From assembly GCA_022592435.1 (NCBI GenBank), contig JABYQS010000053.1, positions 124,001-188,000 of the forward strand: DNA of 64,000 nucleotides, given 5' to 3'. How positions within the stretch are numbered: position 1 is the first letter of the stretch; every line of letters begins with the position of its first letter. A model generated the notes under the pieces. The model did not search any database, was not told where the DNA came from, and saw only the letters and a program-made list of their open reading frames with translations. Both the position numbers and the translations under genes were made by a program. This document shows, one piece after another, positions 1 through 11,285 of the stretch. The DNA comes from Cerioporus squamosus. Taxonomy: Eukaryota > Basidiomycota > Agaricomycetes > Polyporales > Polyporaceae.

Positions 1-209
1 TGCTCGGTGTACTTGCGCACGCATCACAAAGCGTCTCATCGGTGTACGGCGGACATCTTACTCGACGACGCCTTGGAAGTCAAGCTATATACTAGCCTGT
101 CTATCAAGCGGCCTGAGTGGACCGTTGCGAGCGCGACGAATCGCCAACGAGAAGCCTGCGATGTATGGACGCTACTCAGATAATAGTGAGTGCGATCCGA
201 TTCCCATGA

Positions 210-2523
210 TTAGTCCGACAGTCTCCACGTACGAATAAGAGACGGGTGTGGTGGCCTTGCGATCTCTATTTCATCAGAGCTGTCCGAGTCCGACGCCTGA
301 TCGATCGTGTCCATGCGCTGCTCACGGTCGGCTTGCGCGATAGCCCACTCGGTTGTCGTCGCTATCAGATCGTCCCGGAGTGTACTTAGGACGTTCAAGG
401 GTATGCCGAAGGGAGGGGGCGACCACGGGTACACCGATCCATTTGAACCCGGTAGAGTAAACTCTGAGAAAACACAGATTCATCAGAATCCCGGGGAGGA
501 CTACGTGGTTCGTACTCACCGTGTTTGTCCAGGAGCCGTTGCGACAGCCTTGTGCACGCCCAACAGCACTTCTCGGCTACCCCGACAGGCAGCGTTCCGA
601 TATGATCCTGAAGGCAAGATGAGCAATGAACGCCAGCTGAGCGCATTGGAAAGATGGATGTTGCGCTCACAAAAGCGGTGGCAATCTGTTGCATGTTTGC
701 CGAAACTTCCCCAGTATGCAGATGTACGTCTAGCTCCATGAGTCCTGCTTCAGCATGGACACGGCAACCCGTAGCCCCCGCAGAGGCTAGCTTGCGGCGG
801 ATAAAATTCTTGGCGCCCTCTCGAAGCGAATCCGACGTGATTGGCGATTATCTATGGCGTCGAGCAAGAACTGGTGGCTGCTTGGATGGGGGGAGGGAGG
901 TTCACCAAGCATGACGACAGTAGCGGTACATTTCTGGAGATGAGGGAGCACACGGTCCCAACAGAGATAGTCCATGGCGGCGGACCACGCTGTCAAAGTC
1001 AACAGATACCGATACGTGAAATCGTGGTTGTCGGTGACGAAGAGTGCTGCGGGGAACATTGAGACTGGATGGTCACATGAGACTAGTTCCGCCACCTACG
1101 CAGTTCCTCGGCGACAACACCTGTAAGAGCAACTTTAGATCTCTCTTATTGCTTACATGAACCTGTTGTTACTCACCTACGTCCGCGTCGTCGTAATCAG
1201 CGTCGAGTTCGGCTTCTTCTGAGCCATCGTTACACTCGCCTACATCTACTTCGATGGACGCATCTGCATCAAGTTGAGCATCGGTCTCTGAGCCTGTCGT
1301 ACCATCCTCGGCTCCAAGTCCAGGGACCGTGTCCTCGGCCTTGAGTCTGTTTTCCACGTCAGGGATGCCTCCGATATCGACACATCGTCCTGTGAGAGTG
1401 TCAGATACAGGGCATCGGGCGTCTTGGGGCGCTGGGAAGTCACGATGAATGCTGAAGACAGGGCAATGAACGAAAAACCGCACAGGAAGGCTTGACATGG
1501 TGCGCTAGCGACGTCTGCGTGAAGAGCCACTTCGTCCTCTCGTCCACTTCGTCCTCTCGTGAGAGAACAGGAGTTGAAGAACCGACAGAGTTTCAGACAC
1601 GAAAGTCAAGTCGTCAGGGTTCCCTAGAGAAGAAGACACGATCTCCTTGACACGCTCCAGGATAGAAGCGAGGCAGCCACCAACAAAGCGGGCGGCACCA
1701 TCGCCGCTGAACTGCACGTGCTTCTCCTCGTCGAGAACCACCCACTGTGTGATGGCCTCCACGAAAAAAAGCGTACTTTGGTGCCGACAAGTCAACGAAA
1801 CCCGTGATGTCCTCGTTCGGTGCGGGTTGCCATGTCCTGAGGCGAGTGATAAGATCTGGGTTTTGCCACCGGGTGTGGATCATCTTCAGAGGAGCGGAGA
1901 GTTTACGGTGGCACCGAGACACGACCCATCTTCTTGCCTGTTTGAGTGTGAGCCACAGTCTGGCGGTCTTCAGCAGCAACCAGCTCTTAGCCAGCTTGCA
2001 GAGGATTATCGGACTCACCTCATGGAGATTCTCGCCTTTGCTCTCGTGGACGTATCTCAACATCTGAAACACATCCCGAGCGTGCTGATCGACAGGGGGA
2101 ACCTTTGACCTAGTCTGCTGTCAGGAGAGAGACGTCAAGTAGTTCATGGAACACGCACGGATCGGCTTTCAAGAGAGTGACTAGACTGATAGCTTCACCA
2201 TCGCATTTTTGGCCGCGGCGGAGTACAGGCACGAGCCCGAACGGTTCCGTCCTGGGACCCGGCCCGAGCGAACTCCAGTCAAGGGACGGGCAGCCCGGGG
2301 AGATGAGACCACAATCGCAATGTCAACACCTTCGGACGCGATGGAGCCCGTGACTGCAATACCCGTCTGTGGGTCAGTGTCGAGCAGATTCGCCAGGCAG
2401 CCGAGCCTCCTTCCGCGCTGCAGGGCTGTTCCGACTGGGTTTGGTCTCCTGATTTGTACCGCTCAAGATTGACGTCATGGTCTGTATGTCGGCAGCATAG
2501 CTTGCATAGTCTTGATCATCCAT
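210..2523 (-). pseudogene. Frameshifted deaminase-like paralogue, minus copy of the inverted pair
   Basis: This is a minus-strand relative of the gene at 2778-4911. The translation can be followed from a start near 2523 through matching blocks (TMTSILSG; HARDVFQMLRYV; VQFSGDGAARFVG; LTLTAWSAAMDYL; HAEAGLM; CCWAC; YPWSPPPFGIP) to a stop at 210. Several introns sit at the same places as in the plus copy. The frame is broken at least three times: after TMTSILSG (about 2440-2460), in a run of seven A's at 1764-1770 (one T too many on the coding strand), and by one missing base near 830-870, just before the HAE motif. A junction near 1400 may also create a stop. Deaminase-type zinc ligands remain readable in the shifted frames. 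I read it as a decaying duplicate. Assembly errors could mimic the homopolymer shift, but three independent lesions make that less likely. Confidence 0.6.
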
Positions 2524-2777
2524 CGGTCGACGCCAGGATTGTGTACTTCGAGCATAATCTGCTGCACGGGAGGTGTTGGAAGATATAGGAGGTTGTGAGG
2601 TTTGTTCGAGCCCGAGAACAAATGGGAGATGTTTCCCACGACCAATATTGGGTCATCGGAGTTGTCGTTGAGTAATAAGTCCGGGGCACTAGTACTTAGT
2701 GGCTGTATATACTAGACTGACTCACTTCCGTACCTCCTCCTCCCAGGACCTCCCTCACGCGCAACCAACGTCGTGCC
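2524..2777. promoter_or_regulatory. Divergent intergenic promoter between the two deaminase-like copies
   Basis: This 254-bp stretch separates the start codons of the head-to-head copies. A TATA-like stretch (tgtatatac, about 2704-2712) lies roughly 70 bp upstream of the plus-copy ATG. No clear equivalent was picked out for the minus copy. The promoter role is inferred from position only. Confidence 0.4.
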
Positions 2778-4911
2778 ATGTCCGGTTCTGTGGACGACGA
2801 CTATGCGGCCGAAATACGGTTCATGACGTCAATTCTGTCAGGTCAGAAGTTCAAGTTGGGCCAGCTTATGTCGTCCCGTCACAGAACACATAATGAGGTC
2901 CGAGTCAGGCCGTTCGCCCACTTGGCCACTCTGCTGAGCAACCGCAGTAGCCCAACCGTTGCTGCGACAGGGTCCATCAAACCATCCGGAGTCGACGTAG
3001 TGATCGTACTGTCTGGTAGCTCGACCACCTGCAAGGGGCACGATCCCTTCTCTATGCAGCCAGTGTTCGATTCCCAAGTGCCTGCGGTCGGAGGAAACCC
3101 AGTTTCTGTCGAGCAAGTCAAGAGAGCGGAGATGTGAGTGTTCTACACCATTCCTCATCCTCACATTCTCATAGTAGATGTAGTGAAGCCCAGAGTTCGC
3201 CCGTGTCCATTGAGAAGCATGCACGGGATGTCTTCGAAGTGTTGCGGTATGTACATAGGGGAGATGTGCATCTAGACTCTGTGAGTTCTCTATCATCAGC
3301 AGTCGTTCTTGGAAGGCGATTGGGCGTTGCTGATAGCTACATAGGCCAAGCAGTGGGTCGTATCTCGGAGCTACCGTGAATTGGCCGCCCGCTTGGAGAG
3401 GATCAAGACCAGCTGGCGCGACCAGGACCTCATCGCGCTTCTCAAGAGTTGGAAGCCGCAGCCAAGGGACAATATCGCAGGCTATCTGGACTTCTCTGCG
3501 CCAGAACACAGGTTCCTGAGGAAAGTCCTCGAGCAGCGGGATTTACTCGATGAGGAGAACCATGTGCAGTTGAGTGGCGATGGTACCGCCCGCTTTGTCG
3601 GGGATTGCATCGGTTCTCTTCTCGAGCGTCTTAGGATAGTCGTGCCTCGGTTGCAGAAGCCGGAGGACTTGACCTTCGTCTCTGAAGCTCTCTCAGTCCT
3701 TCAAGTCCTGTTGTCGCACGAAAAGACCAGGTACCTTTTCACGCAGACGTCGCTCGTGCAGCATACCAAGCCATCATCCCGTGCGTTCCTTTCATGCTGT
3801 TTTGTTCATCTGCAGTACTCATCACATCCGACATATGACGCCCCAATTTGCATTCGCCGTTCCCGCAGGTCGAAGTGACAAACCTAGAGACATCGCCGAC
3901 GTGGCTTGCGGTGAAGTCGAAAATCTGGACGAAGACGCAGATGAAGGCGCAGGTGAGCGGTGGCATATTGAGGCAACGTCCAAGATTCCAACCTCATGGT
4001 ACAGGTGTTGATACGGATACGGAAGAGCCGCGTAGGTGACCGCACTAGCCTCAAGGTCCACTCGAACTGAGATCGCTTGCCGCAGCCGTCAGCGCTGGCG
4101 CAAACGACCTCACCTACCGGTATCTGCTGACATTGACGGCATGGTCTACAGCCCTCGACTACCTCTGTTCCGACGGTGTCCTCCCTCATCTTCAGGATGC
4201 TACGGCCACTCTGACTGTGCTCAGTGATCCTCCGCCCCAGTCCCAGCCTCCGAGCCTGAAGTTCTTGCTTGACGCCATAGACCAGGTCGCGCACTACGAG
4301 ACGGCCCCTATCCGGGCCGCTGCGAAGGACTTCCTTCGCTCCAAGCTTTATGCAAAAGGCACAGGTTGCCATGTCCATGCCGAGGCAGGACTGATGGCGT
4401 TGGACATGTATCTTGGAAGCAATACCGAGTCGTCGCCGGCCTCACCAGCCATGGCAAAGATCGCTCATGCTTTCGTGAGTACGCGATCCACGTGCGAACG
4501 AGCATCACTCACATGCTCCCCAGGAGCGTTCGCAAGCGCAGCCTGTTGGGATTACGAAGAAATGTTGTTGGGCGTGCTACAGACTGTCGGTACTGCTCCG
4601 TCATAGACGCGGTGAGCATAGACCACGCTACTAGTATCTTTCCTATCGTGCCAACTCTCACACACCCTCTTCAAGTCTTCATCTTGCCCGGTTCTCATGG
4701 AGTGGTATACCCTTGGTCGCCCCCTCTCTTCGGCATACCTTCGGATGTTCTGCGCGCACTCCGGGATGAGCTGAAATCGATGCTAGTTCAGTGGGCTATT
4801 GCGCAGGTTGACCGCACGGATACCAGCACTCAGTCGTCGCCTCGCTCTGAACCAGAGTTGCCTGCTTCGAGGGCGCCATTCCAAGCCGAAGAGCTCACCT
4901 GGACATACTGA
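2778..4911 (+). CDS. Nucleic acid/nucleotide deaminase-like fungal protein (OTT_1508-type fold suspected)
   Basis: Eight exons (2778-3133, 3175-3280, 3345-3780, 3869-3952, 4005-4031, 4086-4474, 4524-4611, 4676-4911) sum to 1722 nt, giving 573 residues. Seen: an N-terminal region, a helical middle part, a short acidic linker (about residues 310-335), then the block LTLTAWSTALDYL. His434-Ala-Glu436 follows, then Cys481-Trp-Ala-Cys484. This HxE...CxxC arrangement matches the zinc-binding and catalytic residues of the cytidine-deaminase superfamily. A conserved tail block (LPGSHG...YPWSPPLFGIP) follows. Known: a deaminase family with this arrangement (Pfam OTT_1508_deam) is expanded in basidiomycetes and has no established substrate. 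Inferred: a zinc-dependent deaminase-like enzyme of unknown target. A frameshifted inverted copy lies directly upstream. Linker exon boundaries are the least certain part of the model. Confidence 0.68.
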
Positions 4912-5148
4912 ACTATACTGAGACACGAGTTCGTCCTGCGTGCATACAGATGTATCTTGTATCACCTACACCCGTACGACATAGTAATTGATGAGCGTAT
5001 TGATATTGTTGATTATTTGCCTTAGAATCAAGTTACCAGAGGTTAATGACCCGTTGTTGCTGGATAAGTCAACTCATCTAAGCCGGATAATTACCCCGTA
5101 AGTAAACCATAAGAAGCGAGTATCAGCGCTGGGCGAAACGCAGCAGCC

Positions 5149-6335
5149 ATGCTGCCTCTGCCCGTCTCCTTCACCTCCTCCTCCCGACATCCCCGCCGGC
5201 CTGGCTCGCGACACTACCGGAGCACACGCGACGTTCTCCTCACTCGCGCGCGCATCACAAACCTCGGCTTCCTGCTCCTCGCTGGCTTCGCGGCAGCCTC
5301 CTTCCTCCTAAATCTCGTCTGGTACCTCGGTGGCCCCGACGACCATGCATATCACCCTGGAGGGCCATATTCTGCTCCCAAAGGCATCTGGCAGACATTA
5401 GCACGCTACCACACGCTGGAAGACATCGAACACTTGATAGTGGTCCCGGGCCATGCCATATGGAAGGGCACGGACTTGGAGGCGCGGCTGGACGAGGACC
5501 AGTGGGTGCTTGAGCCTTACCAACGCGGGGGAGGACGTGTCTCTGCCTTCTTCAGGCATATAGCTGCAGGGTACGTTATGCCTAGTCTTCATACATGAAG
5601 CCTGCTCACTCTGTGCAGCGCGGAGCTCGCGCGAGATGATGAGCACTCGCTCTTGGTATTCAGCGGGTGAGTGTTCGAGTAAGGCGAGCCGGTGCTGGTT
5701 ACTTACGCTGCGAACTAGAGGACAGACCCGTCCCTCGTCGACGACTACCGAGGCCGAGTCCTATATGCGGCTCGCATACATATCCAACCTTCTTTCCACA
5801 ACCTCGTCAGACGTGCTGCGCGCGACCACGGAGAATTACGCGCTCGACTCGTACCAGAACCTCCTCTTCTCCATAGCGCGCTTCCACGAGTATACTGGCC
5901 GATGGCCTACGCGCATCACCGTAGTCGGATACGAGATGAAGCGGCGACGCTTCACCGAGCTGCATCGCGCCGCGCTTCGATGGCCGGTAGACCAGTTCGA
6001 GTACGTTGGCATCGACGCGGAGGGCGACAAGGAGACTGCACAGCAGGGAGAGGTGAGTGCTCGTTCACCCAACATGGTCTTACATATCAGCTGACGGACT
6101 GTTTTGCGTGCCCTGCCAGCTGCAGAACGGATACTTGCCGTATACGCAGGACACGTACGGCTGCCATGATCTGCTGCTCTCGAAGCGGCGCGCGCGCAAT
6201 CCATTCATGCGCTACCACTCGTACTACTCGTCCGCACCAGAGCTCGGCCCTCTCCTGAACTGGTGTCCGGGGCCATCAGAAGGCGGGCAAACGGCGATAT
6301 ACCCTGGACCGTTACCTTGGGACCACGTCAAGTGA
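5149..6335 (+). CDS. DUF218/YdcF-like membrane-anchored protein
   Basis: Four exons (5149-5570, 5619-5666, 5719-6052, 6120-6335) encode 339 residues. A single hydrophobic segment at about residues 38-60 follows a basic N-terminus, suggesting a signal anchor. The DUF218 signatures are visible: a VVPGHAIW strand-turn at the start of the domain, FSGGQTRP followed by TEAESYM, then an ENYALDSYQNLLFS stretch and an ITVVGYEMKRRRF strand. Several of these blocks are interrupted by introns but rejoin in frame. The family resembles bacterial SanA/YdcF proteins, and fungal members are uncharacterised. I infer a membrane-tethered Rossmann-like protein facing a lumenal or extracytoplasmic side. No partner is suggested by the neighbours. 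Confidence 0.8.
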
Positions 6336-6735
6336 AGTCGACTTCGATCAGAGGGACGTTTACCACCACTTCTCGCAGGATATCGCGTCATTGCAAAGCA
6401 ATGTGCAGCATCACTATCCCTACCGGTAGGGCACGGCTCATCATGTCGACGTTGCGCGCGGATCCAACATACTCAGATGTAGCTCACGCTCTCGAAGTAG
6501 CCACGCTCAGCAGGACCTTCGGTCCAGGACTAGAGACATATATATGCTTGCCACTGTATGCCGTGCATTGGCGGATGTCCATCTCACAACTTGAAGGTCT
6601 GACGTCTAACAGACAACATCAAACCTCAAGGGGGACGTCGTCTCAGTAGGCTTGCAATTCTGACTGACAGTGACAGTACAACTCCGCTTCATCGCAAAGT
6701 CACCTCGAACCGGAAGATGCACACATATAGACGTC
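6336..6735. other. Intergenic, tail-to-tail, no gene seen
   Basis: This 400-bp convergent spacer lies between the DUF218-like gene and the TAP-like hydrolase. Short open frames here show no family resemblance or splice-consistent structure. Confidence 0.5.
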
Positions 6736-8690
6736 CTAGAACCCGAGCGTTGGCACCATCTCCGCCAGCCCCCGCATAGCATCTAGCAGCTCCCGATCCT
6801 CGACCGACATCGCGCCGACATCCCTCACAACCCCAACGAACGGCAACTCGTCCGCCTCGCACACCGTACCCTCCCCAGGCAGCCTCCCGTCCTCCAAATA
6901 CGCTCTCACATGCTTCGCCGTGCACACCGACGGCGCCGCCAGCGTACAATGCCCATGCGACTCCTGCACGAGCAGCCCCGCCCCCGGATACCGCTCGCGC
7001 ACCCGCAGCGCGTCCCGCAGCGGACACACCGGGTCGTACCGCGGCGCGACGAGCAGCAGCGGGCTCGCCGTGGCGTTCGCCGCGAGCGGGCCCGTGTACC
7101 GCCAGCGCGGGCGCACGCGCCACTCGGCGCACTGCAGGTAGTGGATGGCCCAGATGGGGCCCCCGTGCGGGGACTCGGCGACCATGTCCGCGTAGAACCT
7201 GCGGTACGTCTCCGCGTCGTACGGGTGCTTGTCGCCGTCCCCGCACGCGATGGCGGAGAACGCGTCGTTCTCGGCCGTCCACGGCTCCCGCTCCCGGTCG
7301 GAGGTGGTGCAGTCGCACTTGGCCGGCGGGCAGATCTTGGGTGCGAGCGCGGCGAGCGTGGTCTGGTTCGCCGTCTCGATGGCGCGGACGACGTCGACGA
7401 CGGTGGCGTAGCGGAGGAGGGGGCGGTACGTCGCGGTGAAGAGCTGCCAGACGAGGTCTCTGCGCGTGATGACCGTCGGCGACTCTGCCAGCGGGACGGC
7501 CACCGGCTTGCGTCCGACCGCGTCGAGGACGCTGAAGTACCGCTCCCGGATCTTCTCCGGGGTCGACTCGTACAACGGGCAGAGCATGGGTCCGGCTCGA
7601 TGGCAGTAGGTGAAGAGGGACTCCACGACCTTCTCAAAGTCGAACAGGTTCGAGTTCCACAGCGCGGCGCGGTAGTTGTGCGAGTCGAACACGCCGTCGA
7701 TGATCACCCGGCCGACCTTCTCGGGGTACATCGCGGCAAAGTACTGGCCGAGGACGGACCCATAGCTCTGCGGCCCATCGTCAGCCCCACACACACAAGA
7801 CAGGGTAAGAAGTGGGAGCGAACGCACGAAGCCCCAGTACATGACCTTCTCCTGGCCCAGCTTCTCCGTGATCCTCACCATATCCGTAGCGACGCTCGCC
7901 GAGCTCATGAACCGCGCGATCCCCCGCTCTCCCCCGATAGCCTCCTCACACCGCGCGCCGACGACCTCCTGCCTCGCCCGGAAGAACTCCGCCGTCTCGT
8001 CCGACGCATTCACGAACCGCCCCCCGGTCTGCGCCACCCACATGTCCCTCTGCCGCGGCGCGTCGAAGCAGTCCGCGCGGGGCGTGCTCGCGCCCGTCCC
8101 GCGTGCGTCGAACCCGAGCACGTCGAACGCGTCGCCGACGACCCGCGCGAGCTTCTCGCCCGCTTGTGCGACGAAGGACGTGGCGGAGTCGCCTGGCCCG
8201 CCCGGGTTGACGAGCACGGTCCCGCGGTGGGCTGGCGTGCCTCGGGACTTGGCGGGTACGAGACGGAGGGCGATTGCCGTGGTGGGCCCGTCTGGGTCGG
8301 TGGAGAGGTAGTCGAGGGGGAGCAGGAGACGTGCGCACAGGTGGCCGTCGAAACATGGCGTCCAGCGGATGTCCGTGGATGGTTCGAGCTGTGCTTTCTC
8401 GTTGAGTAACTGCATTACCTTATCACAGAGACTCGACAACTCACCGCGTACCAGTCAAAGCCCTTGGTGGGGGTCGAATCTGTGCTCGTAGGGAACGCTT
8501 GCGCGATGTGCCATACTCGGGCTGCAGCTTCCCGCCCAAAGTACAAGCTGACGGAACCCGCGGCAGCGAGGGCAAGGGTAAGGAGCCTCCAACTGAGTCC
8601 CCTCGTCGGTCTTCCATGTCGTTGTCTTCTGGAACTCCTAGCATAGTTCAAGGCCGTGGGCTGCTCCGACTTGCCATCGAAGACGTCCAT
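6736..8690 (-). CDS. TAP-like alpha/beta hydrolase (serine peptidase S33 type), membrane-anchored
   Basis: Three exons (8690-8445, 8409-7828, 7767-6736) give 619 residues. The ATG at 8690 is the first Met; the longer frame upstream would need GTG. A hydrophobic segment near residues 35-55 indicates a signal anchor. The catalytic order of the family is complete: oxyanion region VNPGGPGDSA, nucleophile elbow GFSYG with Ser277, Asp in PRYDPVCPL (about 521) and His in SHGHC (about 547-549, TAP C-terminal domain). The first intron is only 35 bp. The second (7768-7827) is 60 bp with no stop in frame, so an unspliced mRNA would still be translated, inserting 20 residues directly before the nucleophile serine. 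Relatives release N-terminal peptides; the substrate here is unknown. The coding sequence is strikingly GC-rich. Confidence 0.85.
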
Positions 8691-9904
8691 ATCTGTCCTA
8701 TGCACTGTAGGCCTGTGAGCACGCGAACTACTTACTCTGAGTCCCTACTCTATCAAACCTGCACATGTCGATAAGTATCAGCCGCGAGAATCCACCCACA
8801 AACTGGCAGTGCACCAAGCACGAGCCGAACTCACCTCACAGCTCGCAAGAGGCCTCGCGCGCACGTCGACGTCGTAGTTCCACTTCAAGTTACACTCTGG
8901 CCGGACGGGAGTCCCGGGGCTCCGACTCGGTCCCTTCACCCACGACCGGAGATGCTCATTGCTTATGACGATACCGATATCGATACCGTGGTCCGTGGCC
9001 ATTATCGGAGTCCCACAGGCAATGGCCCGCAGAGGCTAGAGGAGATGCGCCAAGAGGCCACAGCTCCTGTATCTCCGAGTCCGAGTCGCGTACCATGTGC
9101 TCAAAGTGAGACGCCCTGCATATCTTCTCGCAATCCCGCGGGCGACATGTCTCGTCGACTCTCGGTCAGTCCGGCGTTGATGTCGGCATAGTGGACTCGG
9201 GAAGGCTGAGAGATATACAGAGAACGCGTGGATGGCAGCGAGGTTAGTCGTTCAGCTGCAGCCAGACCGACGAGGGCTGTCGGATGCCAGTGGTACGCCA
9301 GGCCTGCCAAACGGTCTCGTTCATGTTATCGAGCATGAGAGACGACTAGTCGGGCTCGCGGGGCAGATACTTACCTGACATCTTCCTTGGAGAGTTCTGT
9401 ATATGTACTGCGGAGGCATGCACCATGGTGGTGGCAGGTCCAGAGTGAGAATGCTTTCGGAGTTTGACAAACGCTTGTTGTGCAACGTGCGTACCTGAAG
9501 GCTGAAGGCGAGCTAATCTCCCCGGATCTGGGAGGACTTCACCGGTCGGTACCTTGATGCGGAGACCCACCTGATCCTACCTCATTCCGCCATCCGACGG
9601 TGCAAGTGCGAGCTAGCACGCATACACTCTCTTCGTATGGCCCCGATATTCAGCAACATGAGCAGGATTGCTACGATAGCAGGGACGACGGGTACAATTA
9701 CAGGCGAAGCAAGCTAGCGAGTATACAAGCTACCAAAAGCTACGATACGAACAGCAGGACAGAGTAGGGAGCACTGATTACAGGAGGTGTTGAGGAGATA
9801 TCCGAGTCCAATTGATCGTTCGTTTCGTAACAAGTCGTTCAGTCGTGTTTGCATGAGCCTCTTAGCGGCTCAAGCGCACGATTATTTGTTGGCCGAGCCT
9901 TTCT
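8691..9904. other. Intergenic, no supported gene
   Basis: About 1.2 kb upstream of the TAP-like gene. Several frames of 60-90 codons occur on both strands (for example minus 9570-9346), but none shows a recognisable domain, consistent splicing or conserved composition. Anything here would be an orphan or a relic. Confidence 0.4.
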
Positions 9905-11014
9905 TCAGTTGCCGCCGACGAGCGGAGCACGCTCCTCGTCGAGGGAGATGCCGCGGCCGCCGTTGCGGATCTTGAGGCCGACGCCGATGGCAGCCTTGAC
10001 GACCCAGACGAGCGAGAGGATGGCGAAGGCGAGGGCGCTCCAGTGGATGAACGCGGGGTGGCGCTGGTGAGCGAAGATCGCCCAGAGCGACCAGGCGATG
10101 GCAATGCTCGCGGGGAGGTCGCCCTCGGCTGAAGAGAAGGAGTAGGTTGCAGCGGTGGCCTCGAGGAAGAACCTGGGGAAGGCAGTGTAAGTCCAAGCCA
10201 CACCGTCATACTTGGCATTATGACGTACAGAGCGAGGAAGACAAAGACATCAGTCCAGACGCCGGCGGGCTCGACAGCGGCGTTGTTGCCAAACGCCTCA
10301 AAGGCGGTGAGGATGACGAGGACGGTGGTCCAGCCGTGGTAGAGCGAGAAGGGCAGGTGGACGAAGAGCTCGTCCGCAGTGCTCTGGGGCTCATGATACT
10401 TCTTGACGATGTAGTAGACGTGCTGCGTGCGCAGTGTGAGCGACTATTGCACGTATGGGATAGACCGACATGTGGGCTACTCACAGTCACCGCAGAACTG
10501 ACAAAGAGCGAAAAGATGAAGGCTGCGGAGGTGCACAGTCAGGCACGGCGCGCGCTGCAGGTGTGGAGCGGACTACGTACCGACGATGTAGTAGTGCCGG
10601 GCCCACACGTTCACGTAGACGGCGTTGAGGACAGCGAGGAGGGGAAGACGCCAACCAATACCGTCAATGATGACCTGCTTGCCACCGTCGAAGAACTGGT
10701 AAATGACGGTTCCGAGAAGCAGGAGGTGAATGAGGGACCTGCCGAGGCCTGGTCAGGCGGTGCATACGAGACGTAATGGCGCAACTTCGTACCAGATGAG
10801 GAATGCCCACGGGGCGGGGGTTACGTAGGTCTCCTTGCCGGTGTAGTAGACGTCGCTGGGGCCTGCGACGGTGTAGACATTGGAGCCCAGGAAGAGGACA
10901 TATACGATGACGTTCACGATCTAAGACGGACAGTGAGCACGGATGCGACATGACAAGCAACGCCGCGCCGACCTTGAGGAGCAGTCCGTCGGACCAGTTG
11001 CTGTGGGACGGCAT
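9905..11014 (-). CDS. Conserved fungal multi-helix integral membrane protein
   Basis: Six exons (11014-10973, 10920-10793, 10738-10581, 10522-10485, 10422-10229, 10172-9905) give 275 residues with every junction in frame. About seven hydrophobic segments are visible, for example [43 protein letters not shown] turns and [15 protein letters not shown] near the C-terminus. The protein is rich in Trp and Tyr ([18 protein letters not shown]). I recall this as a widespread uncharacterised basidiomycete membrane family, somewhat reminiscent of TspO-like tryptophan-rich proteins, but I cannot assign it. It is transcribed away from ATG5 across a 271-bp gap that holds a TATATA box at 11091-11096. An in-frame upstream ATG at 11050 is a possible alternative start. 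Confidence 0.75.
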
Positions 11015-11285
11015 CGTTGCTTGCGGACGTCGAGAGGTCGTCGGTGGCAAGAGGGAAGGGGTGAGGGGAGTGGTGCGTGCGCGGCGAGGCTATATAGGAC
11101 GGCGCAGGCGCAAGAGGGCAAGCAGGCGACGCAATGTTCTGACGTCAGACCGACGGCACGTGGCGGGTGGGGTTGCCTTTTGGGTGTCCCAGACGCACCG
11201 TTCCCAGCCGCCGGGGCGCGGGTGCAGGCGAGCGCGTGGGGAGGACTTGGGGGCAGCGGGGAGCGCGAGAGGGCGCGTGCTTGGG
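11015..11285. promoter_or_regulatory. Divergent promoter, membrane protein / ATG5
   Basis: The two start codons face away from each other across 271 bp. A TATATAG motif readable on the minus strand (11090-11096) lies about 77-82 bp upstream of the membrane-protein ATG, a usual TATA distance allowing for a short leader. No TATA box was evident for ATG5. Confidence 0.5.

Noticed and set aside
2838..3509. 223-codon minus-strand frame across the start of the plus deaminase copy
   Set aside because: It lies antisense to exons 1-3 of the supported gene and has no similarity of its own.
6910..8409. 499-codon open frame on the plus strand opposite the TAP-like hydrolase
   Set aside because: It is antisense to a clear GC-rich gene, with Arg/Pro/Leu-biased composition and no domain; this is a shadow of codon bias.
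8690..8705. GTG start of the TAP-like hydrolase at 8705
   Set aside because: An in-frame ATG occurs five codons downstream, and GTG starts are not expected in fungal nuclear genes.
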